Source: Amyelois transitella
Taxonomy: Eukaryota > Arthropoda > Insecta > Lepidoptera > Pyralidae
Assembly: GCF_032362555.1 (NCBI RefSeq)
Contig: NC_083512.1
Coordinates: forward strand, 1,972,001 to 2,036,000
DNA length: 64,000 nt
Reading direction: 5' to 3'
Positions 37,622 to 49,600 of the stretch are shown in pieces. Each line of letters begins with the position of its first letter. Position 1 is the stretch's first letter. A program made the translations under genes and the position numbers. The notes under the pieces were generated by a model. It did no database searches and was not told where the DNA came from. It saw nothing but the letters and a program-made list of their open reading frames with translations.

Positions 37622-40600
37622 ATGTCCAAGACAACATTATTTAGTTTGGTGCTATTCCTGGCTTTTGCCAGAGGTGATTTTCACCAATTCGCTTGGGGCC
37701 AACCCTATTGGGTGTTTGATATACCAGAAATGCCCGAAGTAATTACAAGGGGCGGTGAACAAGCATACAGACTGCCAAAAACTGTTGTACCTATTATATA
37801 TGACATATATATTCATCTGTTTTTTGATGAAAACGAGGATAGCCCGTTCACATATGACGGATGGGAGTCAATTATTATACAAGTGAGTATAATACTGCCA
37901 CTCAATCTTATTGTCGCATACTTACATAAATATTATCACGGCTATATCCCTTGCGGGGTAGACAGAGCCAACAGTCTTGATAACAATAATAGCCCACGTT
38001 CAGCTTTTTGGCTTGGTGCTATTTTTGGACGCTTTTAAAGAAATTTATAGAGAAATATTCCATCATAGTCTGTTGGAGGTTAAAATACAAGTTACTCATA
38101 TTATAAAGCTGAAGAGTTTGTTTGTTTGAACACGCTTATCTAACTACTAGTTCGAATTGTAAAATTATTTATGTGTTGAATAGACCCTTTATCGAGAAAT
38201 GCTTTAGGCTATATAACATTACGCTGCAACTTTAAGGAGCGAAGAAATAATGGAAAATGTAAAAAACGGGGAAAATTATTCATCCTTCAATGATGCCCAA
38301 AATAACTATTCCACGCGGACGAAGTCGCGGGCACAGCTAGTAAAAGAATAAATACCATTAAGATGTTGACGAAAATGTGCCTTATTTTTTTCCATGCATA
38401 ATATTTTTATCTCGTTATTACCTTTTAACAACTATTAAAGAGATGAAAATAATTGTTTGTATGTAAACTCTTTATTGCACATAAAAATAGATATAACAAA
38501 TTACAAAACAGTTATTGGATTTAGAAGAATATGTACAATGGCGGACTTATCCCCAATGGGATTTCTTCCAGTCAACCAAAATATATAGGAAAATCCGTAA
38601 TTAAAAAGGCAGCGCACATAAAAGGCATTGAGGATGCAGTATAATAAACAATTTCTATATAATTAAAGATAAACATACATAAATGATATATATAGGTAAA
38701 TATATATTAATTAAATAACTCCTCAGTAACGTTTAGACAAGCAACATCGGAATAATAAGAAAAGGAAATAGAAGTGATTGAACAAGTAGAATTTTAGTGG
38801 CGGTGGATAAAAAATTTTCCATTCGGCGAAGTGAATGTAATGACACATACATCTTACGGCTGATCTTATTGATAAAGAGACTCCACGAAAGAGTTTGGTC
38901 CATGATGACACCCAGATTAGTCACTTTGGAAGATAAAGGAATAGTATAATATAATACCAATTGTTGAAAACGATGTTTTTACTCATCGTGAGACCTGCAC
39001 ATTCGGGCAACTATGACCATTAGACCGTTAGATTTCCCTGAAAAGTTGTGGAGATCAGACGGAAGTCGCTTTGTTTAAAAACCTGACTTACCCAATCCAG
39101 GATCCATGGTCAAGGGCTAACGCCGGGCTCCTCTCCAGAGTGGTGTGGATGCAACCGGTACTAAAGCCAGGAGGAAGAAGAAGATAGATAGATAAAACTC
39201 TTTATTGCACCATAAGAGTAAATTATACAAAACAACACAAAGCAGATCTATATAGAAGGAGATGAAAATACTCTTTTGTTATTTATAAATACTCTTTTGT
39301 TATTTATTAATATTCTTTTGTTATTTATTAATAGTCTTTTGTTAATACATTTTAATTTCAGGCAACCGCCCCGAATGTTACCCATATAATACTACATTCA
39401 AACGTAGACTTTATCAAACGGTTAAATCTATACAACGAACAAGGTTCACCGGTCCGCCTTAATCCTATACTCCCATTCCAAACGGAACCTTCATACCATT
39501 TCTTAATAATCAACCTATTATCACCTCTTATAGTTGGTGTTAATTACACATTACATATAGGTTACTCTGGTTCTATAAACGAAGGACCAATGAAAAAAGG
39601 TATATGGAGAGGATGGTACATTGATGATGAGGGCAACGAAAGGTGAGTTTGGAATCATTAAAATTCTCATTGATATGTGGGTACATACACACATACGTAC
39701 ATATAATCACGTCTATATCCCTTGCGGGGTAGACAGAGCCAACAGTCTTGAAAAGACTGACAGGCCACGTTCAGCTATTTTGCTTTAAGATAGAATTGAG
39801 ATTCAAATAGTGACAGGTTGCTAGCCCATCGCCCAAAAGAAGAATCCCAAGTATATAAGCCTACCCCTTAGTCGCCTTTTACGACATCCAGTGGAGAGAG
39901 ATGGAGTGGTCCTATTCTTTTTTCTATTAGTGCCGGGAACCACACGGCACAATAGTATTAATAGTAATTGTAATTTTATGTAGGTACATATGTATTTTAC
40001 AGAATATACGTCACAACTCATTTCCAACCCTACATGACAAGACAAGCTTTCCCATGCTGGGATGAACCTGAATTCAAGGCCGCCTTCAGACTCCATCTTT
40101 CGGCACCAAGATCATATCGTGGAACTTTCTCCAACACTGGAGTTGAATATTTCAACTTGTAAGTACAAATTACTTTTAAAAACTGTGCCCGCGACTCCGA
40201 ATAGTTGTTTTGGGCATCATTGAAGCCCTCAAGGGTGAATAAATTTCCCCTTTTCAAATTTTCCATTCATTCTTCGCTCCTAATAGTTGCAGCGTGATGT
40301 CATATAGCTTAAAGTCTTCCTCAATAAATAGTCTATTTAACACAAAAATAATTTTTCTATTCGAACCAGAAGTTCCTGAGATTAGCCTGAGAACTCTTCA
40401 GCTTTATAATATTAGTATAGATAATTTATTACAATTTTGTTTTTGCTTATGATTTATTAATTCTAAGCACCTATCATATAAAACTAAAAGTACACCTAAA
40501 AATAAAAAAATATGAATAAACAAAAATTTGTAAATTGTCAATATCAACTGCGGGATCGTGGCTAGAAAGTACACAGAATTACTATTTTCAATGGCAATGT

Positions 40601-43600
40601 TAATTCTCTGAGCCAAACAATTTCCAACTCTCCGGGCACGAGATTTCTCAATCAGCTATTTTTGCACATTGCTTGATAGGCATGAATTTGTTTGATGTGT
40701 CATTTAACCATTCAATACTTTTTCAGCATCGGAACTGATCGAATCATAGAGCATTTCCGTCTCACGCCGAAGATGTCTCCGTACCTTGTCACTTTCTTGG
40801 TAAGCGAGACATTTCAAGTGATCGCGGAGAATTCATCCTTCACTCCTCCAATCAGGATCATCGGAAGATCCAATATAGCCGGTCTGGGCGATCATGCTTT
40901 AGACCTGGTTGTAAAGATGACCACGTTTTACGATGAATACTTCCAAATGCCATACTCGACGTTACATGAAAATCTGACGAATGACCACGTTATATCACCT
41001 GATTGGGAATCCGCCGGTACTGAAAACTGGGGCATGGTCAGTTATAGGTGAGATTGTTAATTGTGTCATCAACATTCAATTTGTGCTTAGTGAATAGAAA
41101 CTGTGGAGTGGTCCAATTCTTTTGGACCACTCCATCTCTTTCCCATGGATGTCGTAAAAGGCGACTTAGGGATAGGCTTATAAACTTGGGATTCTTCTTT
41201 TAGGCGATGGGCTAGCAACCTGTCACTATTTGAATCTCAATTCTATCACTAAGCCAAACAGCTGAGCGTGGCCTATCAGTCTTTTCAAGACTGGTTGCTC
41301 TGTTTACCCCGCTAGAGATATAGGCGTGATCATATGTATTTATGTAAATAGAAACTGGAAGTACAAACTATATTTGTTATCGTCTGTAAACACTCAATTT
41401 TATTTTTTTACTTTTAATATCAATGTGTTATTTTCTATGTGTGAGTCAACAAATTTTAGTTTGTAACGAGGGATAAATTTTGATTAATACTTTTAATAAA
41501 AGCCTAAATTAAATAATCTACAACTACAACTGAATTATGAAACCAGGTCAAATCATCTGAGTTATTGTAACCTCAAATTGTAAGTCTAATTCATTCACAG
41601 TTTCCAGGTAAGACACGTGATATGATGTTGACTCAATTTTCATTATTATTATATTTGACAGCCTCTGTGGCGCAGCGGTAGTGCGCTTGTCTGTGTCACC
41701 GGAGGTCCCGGGTTCGAATCCCGGCCAGGGCATGATGAGAAACGAACTTTCTCTGATTGGCCTGGGTCTTGGATGTTTATCTATATAAATATTTATTATA
41801 AAATACAGTATCGTTGAGTTAGTATCTCGTAACACAAGTCTCGAACTTACTTCGAGGCTAACTCAATCTGTGTAATTTGTATTATATATTTAAAAAATAT
41901 ATATATTTTCAGAGAATTGTTCATGATAATAGATCCACGGGAGACCATCATGTCCACAGAACAATACTCAGCCACGCTCGCATCCCACGAACTTGCCCAC
42001 ATCTGGTTTGGCAACCTTGTCACTTGCCAATGGTGGAACAACACCTGGATGAATGAGGGCTTCGCCAGTTACTTCGGGTATATTGGTGCTAATGAAGTGA
42101 GATATTGTGAAAATATTTTCAATTTCCAAGTCTTTTGTCAAATGAGTCATTGTGCCGTGTGGTTCCCGGCGCCAATACAAAATAGAATAGGACCACTCCA
42201 TCTCTTTCCCATGGATGTCGTAAAAGGCGGCTAAGGTATAGGCTTACAAACTTGGGATTCTTTTTTAGACGACGGGCTAGCAACCTGTCACTATTTGAAT
42301 CTCAATTCTATCATTAAGCCAAATAGCTGAACGTGGCCATTCAGTCTTTTCAAGCAAATTGGCTCTGTCTACCCCGCAAGGGATATAGACGTGACCATAT
42401 GTATGTATACCTAAACAGAAAATAAGCGCTTGAAGTCAAAAAAGGCTCGTTTTTAATATCGTTTCATGTTTCAAACGTTAAATTTTTTTCGAAAACCAAA
42501 AATTATCTACTATTAAATCGGTATAAAATTTTCAAATATAATAAAATAATAATAATAAACCATGTGGTTCCCGACACCAGTACAAAAAAAATAGGACCAC
42601 TCCATCTCTTTCCCTTGGATGTCGTAAAAGGCGAGTAAGGGATAGGCTTACAAACTTGGGATTCTTTTTTAGGCGGTGGGCTAGCAACCTGTCACTATTT
42701 GAATCTCAATTCTATCATTCTGTCTACCCCACAAGGTATATAGACGTGACCATATGTATTTATGTATGTAATAATAATAAAATATTACATTTTTCAGATG
42801 TTCCCAGAGTACCGTCTAGACGAACAGTTCAACTCTCGGTACCTCAAAAACACTCTGGATTTCGATTCCCGTACTTGGAGTTCCCCATTGAACCACGCCG
42901 TCTACACCCCAGAGCAGGTGACCAACAATTTTGGCACCATCAGTTACTCTAAAGGTGCTGTTTTTGTTAGAATGACCGCTGACATCATCACACAGGAGAC
43001 CTTCAGGAAAGCCTGCCGGTACTTCTTGGAGAGAAAGTAAGTTGTTTTTACTATTGATGCCTGTCACATCATTTGTCACTCTTAAAAAATAAAGAAAAAC
43101 TACAACATTATTTGTTCACACTGATTCTACAGATAATTTAATACGTTATTTATCTCAAAAGTCTTAGTATTATTGTTATTCATACTTTTTTCACCATTAA
43201 AAAAAAAACTGTAAATCGCTTTATTAAAAAAACGGAACGATGATTTCAACTTTTATATTTTTTTTTTCATTTAATTCCGATTTTAAGGCAATAGTTTTTT
43301 ATTTATTTTTATTTTAGCAAATTTAAGCCCGCCGATCAATACGACTTGTTAAATGCTTTCTCTGATGCCATCACTGAGGATAATAGCTTAAGTATATATC
43401 AGCACTTCAACTTTACCGAATACTATCGCGTTTGGGTCAATGAACCTGGATATCCTATACTCAACGTTAACGTCAATCATGTTACTGGTGAAATGGCTTT
43501 ACATCAGGTGGGTAAAAATCTGCGTCAAAAAATTTTTTTTACATACTTACTTACATACAGTCACGTCTATATCGCTTGTCGGGTAGACAGAGCCAACAGT

Positions 43601-46600
43601 CTTAAAAAGACTGATGGGCCACGTTCAGCTATTTGACATAATGATACAATTGAGATTCAAATAGCGACAGGTTGCTAACCCACCGCCTAAAAAAAGAAAC
43701 CAAAGTTTGTAAGCCTATCCCTTAGTTGCCTTATACGACATCCATGGGAAAGAGATGGAGTGGTCCCGTTCTTTTTTGCATTGGTGCCGGGAAAAGTTTG
43801 TTTTTTTTTTTTTGTTTACATCTCGATAGTATTGTTAGCATTAAATAACTATACGTTATCTTTAGTTTATTTTTACATTTAACTTCTATCTATCGCGGGC
43901 CGCCTCTAGTATATAAAATCAATATACCTGATGGATAGATAGATAGATCCTGCCTCTTAAAAACCTACAAATTTGACATTCAGATATCAAATTAATTCCT
44001 AACTCTGTGTTTTAATTTGCAGCAACGCTTTTTCATCAGTGCCAATACTAAAACCACAGGTCGCATTTACCCCATACCTATCACCTATTCTACCGCAAGA
44101 AGTGCTGATTTTGAGAATATAAGACCAATTTACATGATGTCATCAGAGAGGGCAGTTTTAAACAAGACCGCTGGCGAAGAATGGGTCATTTTCAACCATC
44201 TTCAGCACGGTAGGTACTTAGAATATTACAAAGAAAAATCTTGTAAATAAATTGTCACGTCAATATTCCTTGTGGGTGAGACAGGGCCAACAGTCTTCAA
44301 AAGACTGATAGGCTACGCTCAGCTTTTTAGCTTAATGATAGAATTGAGATTCAAATAGTGACAGGTTGCTAGCACATCGCCCGAAAGAAGAATCCCAAGT
44401 TTATAAACCTTAACCTTAGTCACCTTCTCCGACATCCATGGGAAAGAGAAGAAGTGGTCCTATTCATTTTTATATTAGGTAATGCTGGGAACCAAACATT
44501 ATTATTTATTTTAACTTTAAAATCATTCTATCATTAAGCCAAATAGCTGAACGTGGCCATTCAGTCTTTTCAAGACTGTTGGCTCTGTCTACCCCGCAAG
44601 GGATATAGACGTGACCATATGTATGTATGTTACAATTATCTACTTGACCATGTGACAGTATTTATATGTTTGTTACGTTTTATCAGGACTCTACAGAGTT
44701 AACTATGACGACAGAACTTGGGATTTGATCGCGGAAGCTTTACGGGACACACCAATTCACCACTTAAATCGAGCTCAAGTAAGGATCGTATAATTTACTA
44801 TCTGTGCCCGCGACTTCGTCCGCGTGGTATAGTTATTTTGGGCATCATTGAAGCCTTTAAGGATGTATAATTTATTCCGTTTTTTTTTCACATTTTCCAT
44901 TATTTCTTCGCTCCTAATAGTTGCAGCGTGATGTTATATAGCCTAAAGCCTCACTCGATAAATGGCCCATTCAACACAAAAAGAATTTTTCAATTTGAAC
45001 CTGTAGTTTTTGAGATTAGCGCGTTCAAACTAATAAACTCTTCAGCTTTATAATATTAGTATAGATACAATAATAATTAAGAACATTTACTATACATATT
45101 GCTGAATACTTTAAATACTAAGAAAGTGAACTAGTGAATTAATGATGCGCATAAAAGGCACAGGCTCAAATCCCATCTCGGCTATGTACTAATGATTATT
45201 TTCGAAATAATGGCATGTCTGAATACTAATCGATGCTCTTACGGTGAGGGAAAACATCGTGAGGAAACCTGCACATTCAGGCAACTGGATGTGTAACCGT
45301 GCTCGGTCCAATACGGGTAAGGTCCCCTGCAAAGGTAGCGGAGGTCAGATAGGGTTCACTTCGAGTAAAAACCTGACTCACCCAATCCAGGATATGGTCA
45401 AAGGCATACCCCGAGCTTTCCAGAGTGGTAAGGACTACACTAGAAGAAAGAAGACTTTAAGCCTCTGTGGCGCAGCGGTAGTACGCTTGTCACCGGAGGT
45501 CCCAGGTTCGAATCCCGGTCAGGGCATGATGAGAAAAGAACTATTTCTAATTGGCCTGGGTCTTGGATGTTTATCTATATAAGTATACACGTAACACAAG
45601 TCTCGAACTTACTTCGAGGCTAACTCAATCTGTATAATTTATCCCGTACCTATATATTGATTTATTTATTTATTATTATTATTTAATTACTAAAGAAGTG
45701 TCTTTATAATAACTTATATATTTTTTCAACCAGGACAGATTTTGTTAAGAGATAGCTTGAACATTATTGATACTTTTGTTCAAATTTTAGATAGTTGAAG
45801 ATGTTTTTGCCCTTATGCGGTCTGGCAGAATGACCCATAGCAAAGGATTTTACATCCTGCAATTCCTTCAAGCGGAAATCAACTATCACGTTTGGTATGT
45901 GGCAATTAACGGGTACTCATGGCTAAGGGAAAGACTTGGACACTTGCCAGAGAGCCTAGCTGAATTCGATGTAAGTCAGTGCTAGATTTAATTTCCGAGT
46001 TTCAGAATAAAAACCCCCTATCTGATTTTTCACGGAAATCTTAAAACAACAAACATACGTACCATCGCTACATACATACCAGTGCCGTGTGGTTCCCGGC
46101 ACCAATACAAAAAGGATTGGGCCACTACATCTCTTTCTCATGGATGTCGTAAAAGGCGACTAAGGGATAGGCTTACAAACTTGGGATTCTTTTTTAGGCG
46201 ATGGGCTAGCAGCCTGTCACTATTTGAATCTCAATTCTATTTTTAAGCCAAATAGCTGAACGTGGCCATTCAATCTTTTCAAGACTGTTGGCTCTGTCTA
46301 CCCCGCAATGGATATAGACGTGACCATGTGTATGTATGTATGTATATATACCATCACGCCAGTCTCCCATTAAATCAGGTGGAGACTATGGATTTATGGA
46401 TGATCCTTACAGATCTCTCCCGCTTTTTTTGCAGCGCACGCAACGGAAGCCTGTTTTTTTTCCACATTTTCCATTATTTCTTCGCTCCTAATAGTTGCAA
46501 CGTGATGTTTTATAGCCTTAAGCCTTCCGCGATAAATGGTCTATTTCAAACAAAAAGATTTTTTTAATTCAAACCAGTAGTTCCTGAGATAAGCGCGTCC

Positions 46601-49600
46601 AAGCAAACAAACAAACTCTTCTGCTTTATAATAATAGTACAGATTGACAGTTGAGTTATCGATCACTAGCTACCACGAATCTTCTGTCAATATCTTTCTG
46701 TATTTGCATCGACCTAGTCAACTAGTATTTGCATTAGAACCGGATATACTCACGGCTATATCCCTTGCGGGGTAGACAGAGCCTTGAAAAGATTGAAAGG
46801 TCACTTTACTCACGGCTATATCGCTTGCGGGGTAGACAAGGCCTTGAAAAGATTGAAAGGTCACTTTCAGCTGTATAGCTTACTGATGGAATTAAGATTC
46901 AAATAGTGATAGATTACTAGTCTATTGCCTACAAGAAGAAGCCCAATTTGTTAGCCTACCCCTTAGTCGCCTTTTACGTCATCCAAGGGGAAGATATCAA
47001 GAAGTCATATTCTGAAGCGCCAGAAACCACACGACACGGCATTAAACTACCTTGTTATTTCCATTAAAACCGGATCTTATGTATACTGTTTTTAAATTCT
47101 GAATGTAACAAACTGTTTGTTATTCAATAAAATTGTATCATTCTTGCAGTCCTATATACTCGGCTACATGCAAAACGTCATTGAAGCTGTAGATTTTGAA
47201 CCAAGCACTAATGAAGAACCTACCGTAAGCCTCACGAGACAAGAAGTCTTGCAGTTTGCATGTGCCCTTGGACATAAGGCGTGTGTTGAGGACTCCATAT
47301 CAAGATTTCTTGCAATGAGAAATGGCACATGGTAAGAAAAGCTGTTAAACAAACCGACTGATATTATATAGGTGTTTCGAGAAGATTCCTAAGATTTAAA
47401 AATTTGAAAAAAGAAAGAATTGCTTTTTTAGAGATTTGGTCACGTTGAAATTTCCAGGAAACTGCTGGAAAAATAACGAGTCCAGTAGTTTTGGAGTTAA
47501 TTTGTTACATATAAAAAAAACAAATGTTTTTGCTTATACTTTAGGTACACAAAGAACCAATTTCAAAAGTTTTAATTATTGAATGCGTAATGTCCTAATG
47601 CAGACACTACCTAATAATTACCTCAATTCTAAACTTTCAAGTCAAGTAAGTCATATAAATAAAATAATGAATGTGATGTTTTCAATGTTCCGAAGATCAA
47701 AAATATCATTCAAATTTTAAAATTAATCATCATAACTATAAAGGAAGAGAGAGAGAGGAGAGTGTGGAGGGAAAGGTCGGAGTGGGAAGACCTAGACGAA
47801 CGTATCTTGATCAAATTAAGGACGTCCTGGTAAAGGGTCAGGTCAAAAGTACCCGAAACCGCCGAGCTTGTATGAAGAGAGTTATGAATGTGGATGAAGT
47901 GAAGGAAGTGTGCAGAGATCGTGGCAAGTGGAAAGAGGTAGTCTCTGCCTACCCCTCCGGGAAAGAGGCGTGATTTTATGTATGTATGTATAACTATAAA
48001 CTATAATTTCTTACCCAGGATAGACCCCAGAATCCGTAAGAATGTCTACATGACGGGTATTCGTCACGGGAGCACTGAAGACTTCGATTTCCTCATGAAC
48101 AGACTGCTAAATTCTAACTACGCGAATGATCAATCCGAAATGCTAAGAGGGTTAGCATCTACCACATCTCCGCAACTTTTGTTGAGGTAATATTGATCAG
48201 CAAATTTATACTCTTCAAAATCTTATCAAATACTATGTACTTGGTAGTTGTTTTTTTTTTGCTTGATATCAAATGGAAAGTTTATTCAAGATAGCCGTAC
48301 TTTACATATTTGAAATATTTTTGTCATAAAAAGTAGGTATCCAATGAACATTGTCCATGCTGAAATAGTTCAAAGAAAAGATGTCATGTACACCCAAGAA
48401 CTGTCAGAGAAACGTTTAAAACTATTCCACTTACAACTCTGCAAAATACCAATACTATGAGCTTTTTTTTTCTGACAAATACATATATTTCGTGCCGTGT
48501 GGTTCCCGGCAGTGCCGTGTGGTCCCCGGCACCATTACAAAAAGAATAGAACCACTCCATCTCTTTCCCATGGATGTCGTAAAAGGCGACTAAGGGATAG
48601 GCTTATAAACTTGGGATTCCTCTTTTAGGCGATGGGCTAGCAACCTGTCACTATTTGAATCTCAATTCTATCATTAAGCCAAATAGCTGAATGTGGCCAT
48701 TCAGTCTTTTCAAGACATGGCTCTGTCTACCCCGCAAGGGATATAGACGCGACCATATATATGTACATATATTTCAATGTCGATTTTTGTTACAGATATC
48801 TGAATTTTACACTGACTCGAGATGTAAGATCTCACGATAAATTCAACGCTTTCGGTTACGCTCTAGTTGGCGACCAAGAGAGCGCATTGACTGTGTTAGA
48901 GTTTGTCAAAAACAATATTGATGCTATAAGAGTCGAGTAAGTAACTTTTTCTGAAGCTACTATATGATAGTGCCGTGTGGTTCCCGGCACCAATGAAAAA
49001 AGAATAGGACCACTCCATCTCTTTCCCATGGATGTCGTAAAAGGCGACTAAGGGATAGGCTTACACAATTGGGATTCTATTTTTTTTTAAGCGATGGGCT
49101 AGCAACCTGTCACTGTTTGAAATTCTATCATAAAGCCAAATAGCTGAACGTGGCCATTCAGTCTTTTCAAGACTGTTGGCTCTGTCTACCCCGCAAGGGA
49201 TATAGACGTGACAATATGTATGTATGTATGTACTATATGATAGTCTAAGGATAATGTAGGTTGCCTCAGAAATGAATATAAATAAAAAAAAGCAATCTTT
49301 AACACTATACCATCATTGAATTACAATTTTATCACAAAGCCACCCAGCTAAACGGGCCCTTCAGTCCTGTAAATATTAGTTTTGATTACCCCGCAATGGA
49401 TAAAAATGTAACGTGTGAATGTAAGAATGGATGTAAATGATCATATGATATTGTTTTTACGATAATATCATATAAATTCCATCATATTCGAGTCAAAATT
49501 ATTCATGTATTTCTATCCAAACTAAAAATTAGTTATAACATTGGGTTTAGACGAATAAGCACAAAAACAATCAAAAAAATTGACCCGCACATATGACATA

